A stretch of DNA of 64,000 nt, from positions 2,485,975 through 2,549,974 of the forward strand of contig NC_031480.1 of NCBI RefSeq assembly GCF_000006565.2. The letters run 5' to 3'. Source of the DNA: Toxoplasma gondii ME49. Its lineage: Eukaryota; Apicomplexa; Conoidasida; Eucoccidiorida; Sarcocystidae. This document shows, piece after piece, positions 12,801-26,202 of the stretch. Under the pieces are notes generated by a model, which ran no database searches, was not told the origin of the DNA, and saw only the letters and a program-made list of their open reading frames with translations. Made by a program: the position numbers and the translations under genes. Within the stretch, counting starts at the first letter, position 1. Each line of letters begins with the position of its first letter.

Positions 12801-13710
12801 AGGGCAGAGGGAGAATTTCGTAGTAGCCAACTGTTCGTTAACTATCCAAATGAGTACATTTTGTGTAGTGCGACGTGCCCTCTTTTATCCCTCATTTTTC
12901 TCCGTCTTCGAGTGCTTTTCGCTGTTCAGTTAGCACTCGTGTTGGCAGGTCCGAGGGTCCGCAGCTTGCCATCTAACCTCATCGCGTCGTGACTCGGCTG
13001 CTGCTGTTTACGTGTTTTATTTGAGGCAAGTTCTTGTACGTCTACGGCCGCAACTGCTACTTTACTGTACTTCTCATTTTCGGAAGACGATAGAGGATCT
13101 TTGCCTTTCCCTTCCGGCTTGTTTATCTAAATGTGATTCCGTCGCAGCTCAGCTCGGCGCGAGGCACTTGCGCTGCAAGAAACGTGCAAGAAACGGCTGT
13201 GTATCTGTCTGAGTACAGAACGTCGTTCGTTCCAGATTGTTTTTGTCGTTCCCAACTTTTTCTTGCGTGTCACCCGCCTTTTTCTTTTTTTCCTGACGAC
13301 TGTCACTCGAGGGTTATGGTGTCCGGCAGGTGAACCGCTGCAGACAGGCGTATGTAAGCCAAGCCAGACGTTTCCATCCACGAATCGTTTTTCTTCGTTT
13401 TTTCCCCCGTTACTTTGCGCTTACTCGAAGCGCCTAGTTTCCCCTTCCCATTCGACCTTGCCTTCCGCTCGACGGCTCCCCGTTTTTCTTTCAGATGCGA
13501 CGCCTCCGCGGCCGTGTGGCTGGTGATCCCGGAATCGGCCTGCCGTTCTTGCTGCTTCTTGAAGCACACCCCAGACGATTCCGGCGGCGCCTCGAAGCAG
13601 AAACAAATGAACACCATGCGTTAATGCTACAGCGATACTCAGGGTAATCTTCGGCAAACGTCCGACTCCACTTTCAGCTTCTCCCCGCTCAGCCTCAGTC
13701 GGTTTTTGGC
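9865..13710. other. Tandem intergenic region: 3' UTR of the SNF2 gene, promoter and 5' UTR of the PIP kinase gene
   Basis: Both neighbours are on the plus strand. I see no conserved protein motif. The longest open frames (10437-10967 and 11331-11771, plus) have no family resemblance, coding-like composition or splice context. From about 12000 the plus strand becomes T/C-rich, as is usual for coccidian 5' UTRs. GCATGC occurs here, for example near 9929, 11215 and 12748, but I cannot place a transcription start. Confidence 0.5.
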
Positions 13711-16700
13711 ATGGCTGCCGTCGAGTCCGCCTCTCGCCAGCCTCAGCCGTCGATCCGGCTCTCCATGGACAGAAATGGAGTGGCTGTTGACGCCGGGTAT
13801 TTTCAAGAGGCGAGCGACGATTTTCACCGGGGGCATGAGGCAGACTACGACAGCCCCGGTGCCTCGTCCGTGACAAAGCACCTCTCTGGGGGAAACCGGA
13901 CGGCCTCGAGGAAAACAGACGGAACTTTCCTCGAAGGGCACGATACGCAGACTCCGAAGCCTTCCCCCGACGAACGGAAAGAGGACGCAAGCGAACAAGA
14001 TCAAAAACCTAGCGAACATGGGGACAAACCTAACACAGGCGAGGATCCGAAAGGTGACGACCAGAACGGGTGCGTTTGCCAGGATGTAACTCCAAACATT
14101 GGCGACAGTTGCGCAGACGTGAACGGTGAAGAATCCAAAGGGAATCGCTCGGTCCGGAGAGTGATCCGCATCTCGTCAGATCACCGGCAGACTCGGAACA
14201 AAGTCTGCTCGGCCTTGGGGAACGGTAGAAGGACCGACAGCCGAGCCAATGCCTCAGAGTCAGGGAACTCCCCACCCAGCAGTCACGCCAGAGGCAAGGT
14301 GCCCTGCTGCGGGAAACGTCGAGGCTCGGGTGGGAGGGAGTCTCTCTTGTCGTTTTGTCTCCCGAGATCTCGCGCATCTGCGCCAGGCGCTGCGGGCGAG
14401 AAAGTCGCAGGATTCTACGTTAAAGACGTCGGGGAAGTTCTAAAATTCCTTCAAGGAAAGGCCAGTAAGTGCTTCGGGGTGACTGAGAGTGGTAAGACTC
14501 TCGGTAAGCCGAAGATCTTCTTTTTGCATTTTTAGCTGACATGCAGGTGGGCGGCTGCCGCGAGGGCGACACAGGGCCTTTGAGAACAGTTTCGCAACAA
14601 AGCCATGCAGCTGTTTTTGACAATCGAATGCACATGTTATGCATGTATATATATTTATTTATTAGTTATGAAGAACAGTTTTGGTAGATGGCACGGCTTG
14701 CCTCGTTCGCCATTTTGCCTGCGTGTGGGTGTCTGGAGCGTTGTTGCTCCTCCTCCCGTGATTAGGAGGCGTATTTCTAGAGTTTTCTCTGCCATGCTTT
14801 GTCGCACGGAATACGGAAAAGTCGATTTCGTGAGCGTCGCGATTGATAGAAACGTCGAGATTTTTCTCAGAACCTGTGACGCGGTCGAGCTTGCGCACAA
14901 CAGATTTAGATCCAACATTGCATCCTGTTTGTTCGAAATGTGTATCGTTGTATCTTGCCATTTCAAAACTTCCTTTCTGGAAGCATATGCGTAGTAGCCT
15001 GCTATCTGTCTGTGCGCCCCTGTTTCAGGTGAACCGACTTTCCTGTTGAGGGAACCGCCACAGAAGACGCTGCTTTGGGCTCTCTCGGATCCTCTTGTTC
15101 TTCTCTCGTTTTACCTGTACGCAACGCTCTCCTCTCTTTTGCACTCTAGAGTATCTGTAAAGAGACAGCGGCGCCCCTCATGAAACAGAATCTTCACATC
15201 TCTATGGAAATGGAGATATACTCATATACATTCTCTGTGAGCCTGGGGGTCTTATTTCATGCTTCAGAAGAGGCTGGGACAGTCGCTGTGTTCTGGACTT
15301 TCTTGGTGCCACGACGTAGACATGCCTTCGGCTATCTGCATTTGTACATCTCTTGCGTTCTCCTCCAAAATTCTTCTTTGCTTCATATGCAAGTGCCTTG
15401 CTGTACCGCGTTACTTACACATATGTATATATATATATATATATGTATGTATATATATATATGGATACGTGCATACACGTATGCGTTAACGACTTCTGCT
15501 TCTCTTCTGTCGCCGTTTCCTTTATTTTTTCCTCTGGATTTTCTTGGGATTTTCAGACACTTGGAGGAGATTCGCATCGGGCGCATTCTGACCGCGCTGG
15601 GGTACAAGTCTCCCAGCGAGTGAGTAGGGTGGAGTTCGTCATTTGATTCTGTTGGAAGAGAATGAATTTGTTTTGTAATCGACTACGGGGAGCGGCTGTG
15701 GCTGATGACAAACAGCCCAGCACGCCACTCGCATTTTTTCTCGTCCAACCTAGTTCCGCCGGTCTCAGTAATTGCCCGTCGAGTCTGTTCTTCCTTTACT
15801 CAAGACGTCAATCTGACCGACACAGAGCAAACTACGTATATTTCTATACAGATCCATCTGGGTTGCATACGAGTTGTTATGCCTTCAGGTTGAATTGTTT
15901 CGTATGTTTTTTTCGGCAGCTTTTTTTCTTGATTTGCTTCGCTGGCTCGTTTCCTGCGATACTCCGGTGTCTGTTCGTGCAGAGGTCGTGCGAGTTTCTT
16001 CTTGTTTGCTGTGGAGTGCATGCGTGCGTGTCTGTGTGGCGCTGTTTGTTTTTTGATGGCTCGCTGAGAGAGTTCCACCGTAAAGTTTTATTCGAATCGC
16101 GCCGATTTTCTTCCTGCTTCAGAACGGTCCTGAAAGCCAGCCCCTTTGGGTTTGTTTCTGGCGACCAGCTGCTTCTGCTCGACGTCCTTCACAGCCTGTT
16201 TTACTCGTGGAAGTTCATTCCCAAGGTCAGTCCCCTTGCTGCGTTCCGTTCATCCCGCGGTGCTCATCTTGCTCGTCTTCTTCGGCTTCCCTTGACTCGC
16301 ACTCCTGGATCTGCTTCGTGCAAGTGCCTCTTTCGCTCTCATGTTTCTTCTACGACCCGTCGGTTCTCCTCACGCGTCCCTGTCTTTCGCCGCATTCTTC
16401 GCCTCCTCCGTCTTCTGCAAGAGAGTCACTCGCATCCTTCCCCTCTTCCTCGACCTGCATGTCGACTCGCCCTATGCTGCCTGCGGCCATTGAGGATCGC
16501 CGTAGTCAGAACGTCAAATCACACGTTCATTTCCTTCCTCATATCTGCATATATACAACTATACGCAAATACTTTTTCTGTGCAGCCTCGGCGTCTCGAG
16601 TTCACGCATCGCCTGGTGGATCCTTGCCTGTTGGTTTTGCAACCGGCGGGGTTGATCTCGCCTGCGCTTCTTCCGCCGAACTTGTCTCTGTCTGGCGCAA

Positions 16701-17227
16701 GCGCAGCCGGAGACACCAACAAGCATCTGTTCCTCTCGTCCTACCACCGCTACCTGCACAATTTCGAGAGCTCCAACCTGTCCTCTGAGCCTGGCCTGCT
16801 GGACAGAGACCCCGCAGGAGACGCCGGAGACAAGGGCACTGCGGGTCTCTCGGTGATCGATGAGAACTGTGAGGCGTCCCCGGCGCGGAAAGCGCTGGAG
16901 AAGAGCGCGAGAGACAGGGAGCAGACAGGCCGACCAGAAGGCGACATGAAGAGTGACGGGCAGAGCCTGGCAGGCGGCGCAGCAGGGAGGCGCGAGAGAG
17001 GACGCGAGGAGGAGAGACCGTCGGGACTCGTCTGCCACAGGCGAGACGGGGCAACTCGCAGGCAAGTCGACGAGGTGGCGAAGTGCTCTGCGAGTATCAA
17101 AGTTCTTCTTACCGGCTCGGACGGCCGTGAAATGGAAGCTGCGAGAATTGTCTTCCTCAGAACATGCATGGGCCTTCTCGTCCAGCAGCTGCTCCCCCCC
17201 TGGACGGACTTCGTCGCACGCATCCTT
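13711..17227 (+). other. N-terminal region of the PIP kinase: acidic leader plus possible CH-like domain
   Basis: Residues 1-230 are charged and low in complexity. Residues from about 240 to 360, spread over exons 1-5, look folded: VGEVLKFLQG, FLLREPPQKTL, RIGRILTALGYKSPSE, FGFVSGDQLLLLDVLHSLF and PRRLEFTHRLVDP. The order and spacing recall the N-terminal calponin-homology-like (NN-CH) domain of IFT81 and relatives such as CEP44, where a short helix, an LREE-like segment and an F-x-GLVSGDK-x-ILHWLL helix follow one another. This comparison is from memory and weak. Exon 2 is placed with donor 15117 (gtacgc), the only one I found that keeps phase. Residues 380-550 are again disordered, ending in a hydrophobic helix (FLRTCMGLLVQQLLPPWTDF). 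Confidence 0.4.
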
Positions 17228-20200
17228 GTGAGCTAAAAGTGATTAAGCTCTTTCGGAGAACATGCTAGAAAGGATCTTGAAGGATGACATACAACGATCC
17301 AACGCGTTCCTCTCGGAGTCGCTGACCAAGTCCACGACCTTCATTGTCGACCTTCTTCTCGCACTGTTCGACCTCACGTTTTGTGTGCACAACCCCAGCT
17401 TTACTCCGCTTCGTCTCTTCTGTGCTCGATCCGCTGCACGCTCGCCTCCCATTTCCACATCACATCCGACTCTGAGTTGCCGAATTGAGGAACCTGTTTG
17501 ACAGAGCCGCGTCCTGAAGAAACGCTTCTTAGTTGCCGTTGTGGGCGTCTCTCCATGTCGTCTGCATGTCCTCTGCATGCATTCAGCGTGTGTCTGTGTG
17601 GCTGCTCCTGTCGTCCCCGGTCGTTTTTTCGAGCAAGTCGTCATGCGATGTTCCTCGTTGCCCTTCAGCCGGACATTCTTCGGGACATCCACGACCCCAA
17701 CGTTATTGTTCAGAACGTGGTGATGGACAAGCTGTGGCGTTTGCGAGGAGAATTGGAGACGGCGACGGGGTTGCCCTGCGGCTTCGCCTCCTCTTCTCGC
17801 GCATGCACTCACGCGGATGGTGTGATTCTGCACAGTCGCTCGGAAGTCGATTCGCGCGAGGCCTCTTGCCACCGTGTGCGAGACGTCTCGACTTTGCCTT
17901 CGTGCTCGAGGCTCTCTGCAGACTCTCTGTCCTCACTGCCTCCGTCCGCAGACCGGCGAGAAAAAGAGGACTTCCGCAGCAAACGTTTCACCACCGATAG
18001 GGACGAGAAAGAAAGCAGGAAGGGGACGCGCGACGACCGCAGAGACAAACGCGAGACCAGGGAAGGTGAAGCGCCCGCCTCTGTCCTCAAGGGTGCCGCG
18101 TCCCACCCTAGCGGGCGTAGCGAAGGTTGCGACGTAGCGGCTTTCTGCAGTCGGAACGAGTCGAGGAAGCGCATGCACGTTTCTCTTGTGCGACCTATGT
18201 CCTCATCCGTTTCCGTCTCGAGCGCCTCGAGGGCTTCAACCACGTCCACCCTCCAACGCGCGGATGAAGCCGACCGAGCCGCTGGAGACAAAACGAGAAG
18301 CAACGCCGAAAGGTCGTGCTCCTCGCTGTCTGGACCCCACACCCTAGGCACGACCCGGTTCCAGGAGCAAACCTCTTTCAATGTCTCCAACCGAAATGAC
18401 ACCTTGAAAAACATGCTGTCGACCTCCTCCGCCTCCTCCGCCTCCTCAGCCTCCGCCTCGTCCTCTTCCGCCTCGTCCTCTTCCGCCTCGTCCTCAGTCT
18501 CCGCCTCAGCGTCGCGCCGCGATCTCTCCCGTCCTACGGCCATATCCCCTTCGGGATTTTTTTCGTCGCCTACGGGCGTCTCGCCTTCGGGACGCCGAGG
18601 TCCGTCGCCTTCGAGGGCCTCTTTGCCGCACCTGTGCAGTTCGCCGACGCGTCTCTCGCCTGTGGGTCAGGCGGCAGAGGCCCTCGAGGACTTTGCTCTG
18701 ATCAATTTATCTTCGAAGGCGGCGTCGTCTCGTGCGAACATACCCATAGGATTGCGTCTGGTGAAAAGAAACGCCATTACTCAGAATGTCCTTCCTCGCA
18801 GCCGAGGCAACCGAGACGAAGGAGGCACCCCCGATGTAAGTTCAAGGCCGTCTGGGGTTGTGTGGTTTCAATAAAGCAAACGGCGTTTCTCAGTTGGAGA
18901 AGAGCACAAGCTTGGAGACGGCAGCGAACGTGCAGAAGTCGCCGACTCCCTCAGCGAAACAAAGAAGAGCAGATCGTGATAGATCGTGGAAAAACGAGTC
19001 TCACAGACAGATCTGACCGCAGAGACGTTCCAGTGGATCTACATGGAGACAAGGTGGATGCGTGTATGTGCAGGCATGGAAGGTGTTGCAGATAAGTGTA
19101 CATATATATATATATATATGTGTATATAGATATAGATAGATATAGATGTAGATAGATATAGATAGATATAGATATATGGAAATAGTTATATATATATATA
19201 TATATATATGAGTGTTTATGAAAGATTGTGTGTAAGTCTGTATACATCTCTGGACATATGAATGCGTGTATGTACTTTTGTCTGTTTGTTGCAGGTGGGA
19301 GGCAATGCAGTCCGAGAGGACAGTCCGTTCTATGCGTTGACCTTTGCAATGATGCTGGGTCTGCAAATGAGCGGCGAGCTGAGTGCTTGCCTGGTGATGC
19401 TGCGCCACAAGCTTGGAAGTTCAGTCGATGTGAGGAAGAAAAAACAAATGTTTCCTTTTCACGTTCTCTTTTTTCCCTCACTGGCTCGTCCTCGCTCACC
19501 GAAGCTCTTTCTCCGTGTCAACAGCAAGGCGGTTCCCCGCGCTCAGCGTCTCAGACGCCATGCCTCACTGTTGGCTTCCTACGATCCGATATTGGCCGCC
19601 TCGGGTGTCGTTTTTGCTCGCGTTCGTGCTTTCCTGCGTTTTCTGCGAGCTGGGTGGTGTAGAAAACGCCTTCAGTCTTGGATTTCTCCTCTTTCTTCTC
19701 TCAGCTGGAGTTCCTGCTGGACGAACCTCTGCTTCTTCCCGTCCGACAGTTCCACTTTTGCTGCTACCCCCAACTGCCTCGGCCTTTCTTCTGCGTCTTT
19801 GAGGACCTCGCCCCCGATACCTTCGAGTGTGCTCGAGAGCTCGCTGGAGTCACTGAACAGGTGAGAAAAAAGTGAACGCTTCTCAGAGGCGAGATTCCGG
19901 GAGGAGGGAAGACGAGCTCTCTCGCTTATTGTTGTATCGAATTCGCTAGCCGTTTACAGGAAAACGTTCACTCAAATACGCGAAACGCAGTGGCTGGTAA
20001 GGCCCTAAGGGACCTGTCAAAAACTCGCACGCATTCTGATGCAAAACGCTTACGCGTCCTTGAGGTTTCCTTCTCTCGTGAGGAAGAAGACACCAAAATA
20101 TAACGCTGCATGAGTTGCGTTCTTTCTCCGTCGATTTGTCATCGTCTGCTCGTTTCTGTACCTAGAGAGGTTTGCCTGTGTGTGCGGATAAAGTGGAGAC

Positions 20201-23200
20201 CGTCGTGAAAGAGCGTTTCTATACATGACGTTTTTCACAAGCAGGCCTTTCTCAAAAAACCATGTAGATTTAGGACGCATGCGGCAGAAACGTCACCATA
20301 TTCTTCGCTCCAGAACAGCGTCTACCTGTCTTTCTACACACTTAAAGCCGGTCTTGCATGTGTGTCTGCATGCAAAAATACACTCCATATATATGTATAT
20401 ATGTATATATATATATATATATGTAAACAAGTGGTTTAAATCATACATGTGTACGTGAATATGGCTTGGAGATTTCAGTTGAGGGATATACAGAAATTTG
20501 TATCGACGGAGGCCCACGCATACAAAGAGAGAGATGCTTTGGGGTGCGTCTTGCCGGTCAGCAATATGAGGCGACGTTTATCCCGTTAAACTTTGTTTTT
20601 TTGCAGGATTATCGCAGCAGCATGTGTCGCACAGATTTTTCGTTCATCGAGTTCGAGAGCAACAGCAAGAGCGGCCAATTTTTTCTCTTTTCGCACGACG
20701 GAAAATACCTCATCAAAACCATCGGTTTGAGAGAGGTCAAACAAATGCTCAAGTCAGTTCTCTTGAAGATGCAGAAGGCAGTCCGTCTGCATGTTAAACA
20801 GAAAACGCGACACTTCGATGCAGCTCCTCAGTTCACAACCATGTGGACAAGCGCTACGTAATTTATACAAACGACGGGAACAGCCGCGGTTTCAGCGAGG
20901 TTCTCTCTGTTCCTCCGTTTCGCTACGCGAATCTGTCTCTGCGCCGTCCCTAAGTGGCGCACCGTCGGTTCACATCGTTATCGTCCTATCATCACATGGA
21001 TCTACTTCTTCACGTACATACACCAGAACACACTCTCTCAAATAAATAAAAAAAATGTATCCTTCTATCTATCTATATATCTATATCTATCTGTATATCT
21101 ATCTATCTATCTACCTACCTATATATCTATCTATGTATATATATATATATATATGTCATTATGACAGTCGAGTTGTCGACAAAACTGGATATATGGCTGA
21201 ATACGACGGCCGTTGTGGCACCTTTGGTTTTCGTGCGTAGGATGATTCGTTTCTGCAGGCGTTTTTGGATGCGGGTGCATGCATCGTGGTTCGCCTTGTT
21301 CGTGGTTTTTCTCTCTGTCTGTCTCTCTCTGCCGAAGCGTACGTCGAGTTGCGTTGCTGCTCGCTCTCGCTGCATGTTTTCGGGAAAGGTCGCCGCTGTT
21401 CTCTGCTTCCCACCGGCGCTTCGTCTTCCTCGCGTCTTTCTCAGGATTCTTCCGGCATACGTCGATCACCTGCTGTCCAATCCAAATTCTCTGCTAACGC
21501 GGCTCTTCGGCTTGCATCGCGTGGAGATTTACAAGCGGTACAACCTCGAAGACGAAGACATGCAATCGGAAACCAACTGGGGACTTGGCGGGATCGCGCA
21601 CGGCTTGGGCGAGGCCTCGGCGCGGTCAGGAGTGCAGCTGTCGGAGCGAGAGCGTGAAGGACCTTCCCGACTATGCCCGGGAGAAGAGTCGCCGGCGCAT
21701 GCAGAGACGCTGCCTGTCGGCGGGGAGGCGAGAGAAGCGTTCGGATCCGAGGCGCGGACGGCAGGACGCGGGTGTCGAGAGGCGACGACCGACTCGTCTG
21801 CAGGGCACTGCGAATCGTCGCCGAGGTCGCGTCGAACCTCGGCGGGAGGCGCCGAGTTTCACGAAGAGGAGGCGGCAGCGCCAACTGCCGGCAGGGCGGA
21901 GAGAGATGCGAAGAAGGTCGAGAAAGGCTCTCTGAGGCACTTGCGCAACACGGTGAGGACGTCGTTGCGGCCTGTGCCCTCTGAACAGGCGAATGGAGAG
22001 CAGTCCTCCTCCGGCTACGCCTTCACGATTCCTCGAAGTGTACGATACAGGCCGCGAGAGGAGCAGCCGACGGGGGAGGACCTGCGCTCGCGATCTCCTC
22101 CGAAAAAAGGCAGGTCCGCAGACCAGGAGAAGGGGGGATGGCACCCAGCCGGGACTGAAGGTGGAGGCGGAGAGGACCCAGGCGACGAGAAAACCAAGGC
22201 GAAGAGCGACAGCGATGGACTCCGCGGACGCCTTCCTTTCGGCAAGGGAGCGAAAAAGAAATCTGATTCGCACAAGGCTTTAAAGTGAGAAAGACGCTTC
22301 GCAGCTGGAAAGGTTTTCCAGAGGCGAGAAACAAAATCGGCAGCACCCTTGTAGAGGGAACCGTTTCTCCGAGGTCGCGACGTCGAACTGCGCTGGAGAA
22401 AGTCGACGTGGAACGCGACCGGGGGGTGCCAGTCTGCAGAGGACTGTAGCTGAAGATGTCCACTCCTCGAGGGCAGTGGCGGGTGTCGCGCGCATCATGC
22501 GGAATTCTCTTTTTGCTGCTCCTTCGCGAGCTTCCCGTAGAACAGCGGAAATTCTTGCTCCCGACCAAGGCGGCTTGGAAGAAGCAGCTGGAGAGCGCAG
22601 CGACGGTTGGAGAAGGCTGCTGATGTGAATGCCACGGAGACGCTGGGAAGAACGAAAGAGGAGACGAGAGAAACAGACGAAGAACGAGAGAATACACGCA
22701 GAGAGAAAAACGATCGAGCAAACAGAGGGGGGAAGAGAGAAGATTGAGAAAGAAGGGCAAGAAGAAAAAGAGAGAACAAAACAGAGAGAAGCAACCTGAA
22801 CGCGTCGCAGTGAGGGAGGCGCGTATGAGGTGCTGTCGAGGTCTGTCGTTTCATGGGACTGTCCGCGTTTCTGTTTTTCCTTCAGGCATGCCAAGTCGGG
22901 GACCTACGCCGTCCGCGACGATGCGAAGAAGCAGAGTGTGACGTGTGCCTACTTTGCTGTGATTGGTAAGAACGCTGGGCATTCGGGTCTGTCCATCTGC
23001 GTTTGTTGTTAGGATCTCCTCTTTGGCTGCGTTGCTCTTGGGCGGCCATTGCTGGTCTTCTTTCGTTCGACTCCCTGCCCCTTGCCTGCCGTGTGAATAC
23101 TTCCCGCAGGCATGTTTGCGAATCGCTTGTCTCTCTTCTTGTTTTATGCCCAGACGCGTTTGATCCTCGATACCGCCTGCATGTCGTCATTCTCCGTGCC

Positions 23201-25711
23201 ACAAGAAACAGTTCATCTCCCCTCACTCTTCCTTGCTGTCTCCTGCGCTCTCTCTTTCCAGTGTCTCCAGTTGCCTTTTCTGCCTCCCTTGTGTGTCTCT
23301 CCCTTCTTCCCTCTTTCAGCTTCTCCCTCTTTCTCCTTCTTCTTCTTCCCACTCTTCATTTGCTCTGTCTTTCGTCTTTTCTCTCTCCTCTTCCCTCGTG
23401 TTCTGCCCCCTCTTTCTTCTTGTTGCCCTCGCTTCTTCTCTGTCTTCTTCTCCCTCTCTGTCTCTCCCTCGCTTTTTTCTGCCTCTCCCTCGCTGTTTTC
23501 TGTCTCTCCCTCGCTTTTTTCTGTCTCTTTTTCTCTCTCGCTTCTTCGGAGGCTGCTACCCACCGGCGTTCAGACCCAGTGTCTGTGAAGACATCGCGGA
23601 AGCCTGTGTTCCCTTTTCTTGCGGCGGCGCTTTATGGTGCATGCACCCTGTGCCTTCTCCCTCGTCTGCTTCAGGCACTGCCTTCGATCCCTACCTGGGT
23701 CTACACGAGGCCTACGACTTGAAAGGCAGCACCGTGAGCCGCCGCGCGAAGCCACACGACCGCGTAAAGAAAGATGTTGGTAAGGTCTCGACGCAAAGAA
23801 GTCGTCTATCCTGTGCATGCATCGCTGCTCTCTTCTCGCGACTCACGTTTCAACTTCGGTGGGCGCTCCGTCTCCGGCCTTGAGATTGTCTTGTCTCCCC
23901 TTCCGATTGTTTCGCACCATGCGTTCTTTGTCAAGTGCCTTTCTCTTCCACTGGGGCAGAATCACAGAGAACGTCAATCTGTCGACCCTCGCAAGGCTCC
24001 AACTGTGTCCGAGAGTCTCTCAGAAGGAATGATCTCGAGTTCTCTCATGACTAGTACCAAATTCAGACATAAACACCGATGTAGCATACCCTTTCTACCG
24101 CATGTGAAGGAGACGGTGTTACATCGCGTTTGCATGCGTTCCCCAGAAGCGGTTGACTTGTTGTCGTGCGGTGCTGGGGCGGCGGCTGTTCCGGTCCACA
24201 GGTTTGTTTTCGCGAGCTGGCGTTCTCGCTTGACGTTGATTTTCATCGCGCGGGCAAACATGGGGGGTTCCTGTTGTCCCCTCTTCGTTGGCTTTCCACG
24301 CTTGTGTGTTTTGCCCGAGTTGGAGTCCTTTTTTTCCTTTCTTCCTGCCCGTAGATTGGCTAGAAGCCAACAGACACCTGAACATGAGAGACGAGGAAGC
24401 TCAGACGATTCTCCGCGCCCACCGCCTAGACTGTGAGTTCTTGGAGACGATTTCAGTCTTCGACTACTCGCTTCTCGTCGGCGTCCACAGATGGTGAGCC
24501 ACCAAAAAACCGTTCCGAGTTTTCCTCCTTCTCTCCGAAGCCGCATCCGCTGCATGCATTGGTGGCGGCCCTCCTCCTGTGTGGGTAGGGGGAAAAGGGG
24601 GGCGTGTGTGCCAGGTAGTCCTGGACACTGAGTCCATGAGCGTGAACAGTGTACTTTTGCTGTATACATTTATACAACTTTAAATGGTAGAAAAAAGATA
24701 GGTAACAAACTGTCTCCAAACGTTCTTAAACCAGCTCGCGTATTACATCTGAAGGTGAACTATCGTTCCTAACTGAATCTTGTTCAATACCAAGGGAGTA
24801 ATGAGCCGTCATGGAGGTACTGATACAAAATCGAGGATCAGAACTCCCAATGCTGTCTGGCCTGTTATCTCCGGCGTACCTTACGGCCGTTATACAATTT
24901 AGAGATAGACTGTAACGTGGATCATTATCCACACTGCTTCGACAGCCTCCTTCGTCTTCTTGTGTATTTTAATTCACATGACTCGAGGATTTTATAACTG
25001 GAGTTATAGTTATTTGTCTACCGCTTCGATGTCTGGTTTCATTTTATATCTACTTACTCTAGCCACTGCCTTCCTCACATATGTACTACCATGAGGACAA
25101 ATGAATTTAGGGGGTGCTATAGTCATCACAAACCTAAAAAAAGTCCTGTCTCCATTCCATATCGTCCCCACAGGCAAGCGAAGAGGTCTGTTTGTAGCTG
25201 TGCCGCATATCTGTTCTATAATGCCAAAACGATTCGGCGTTCATAGTTGGAGTTTCCCAGCGTCGAGTCTTTTCTGTTCTCCCGCGCTACAAAGAGAGAG
25301 AGGACCAGGCGAACAAGTCACAGAATGGCGCCGAGTCTAGTCCTCGCTAGAAACAATGCTGCCCTTTTGCATGCGCTGCAAAGAGAAAACCGCACTCTGC
25401 AGACGGGACGTCAACTGCGTGGCTTGTTCTGGAGTGTAACTCATCACAACGGAAAACAAGTGGAAGTTGTCGTTCTTTGTCCTGCTCCCCAACCTCTTTC
25501 ATCCTTAAATTTCCGTATATGTAGCTGTGTACATATTTATATGTCGACCTTTATCTCCTTGTCTTCATCGACTGATCTCTCTGTCCATCTGTCTCTATCT
25601 ATCTGTATCTTTATATCAATATTCGTCTTTCTTTCTGTCTCTCTGTCTTTCTATACATATTCTCCTATGTCTGGTCGTTGAAATGTCTATGCAAACGCAT
25701 CTATATATACA

Positions 25712-25755
<44 letters not shown>

Positions 25756-26166
25756 AGTAGTTCATTTTTAGACGTTTTCAAAGTCTTGTTTGTTCTCATT
25801 CAGCAAACAGAGCATTCTCAGTCCATCTGGGTCGGAAGCTGTCTCAGGGATCGATGCCCAGGGAATGACGACGCCTCTGTCGGCGACAAGAACCTCCCTT
25901 GGGCCTCTCCGCCAATACACCAAAATGCAGCAACGCTCGTACGTCCCACTCTGTTCCACGTACATTTTTGTATGTTTTTACAAATACATTTCTGTTTACA
26001 GTTTCCTTCGTGTGTTTATACGTACCGTTTTATGTGGTTCTATGTATAGTCAGATGCATGCATGTCGTTTCTTCCCTTGTTCATGCCGAAGTCTATGCAT
26101 CCAAGAGATACCCCCTTCGCCTGACTCTTTCATACACTGCTCCATATATACATGCATATCTGCTTC

Positions 26167-26202
<36 letters not shown>

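Noticed and set aside
17809..18543. Minus-strand open frame rich in Glu/Ala (244 residues)
   Set aside because: It is the antisense of the Ser/Ala-coding exon 6 of the PIP kinase and has only low-complexity sequence.
22280..22894. Minus-strand open frames antisense to kinase intron 10
   Set aside because: They follow the purine-rich plus strand at 22640-22800 and have no conserved motif.
24701..25175. Reading the cob-like stretch as an extra exon of the kinase
   Set aside because: It carries an in-frame stop, adjoins an antisense rRNA fragment and has no splice sites; it is an intronic mitochondrial insert.
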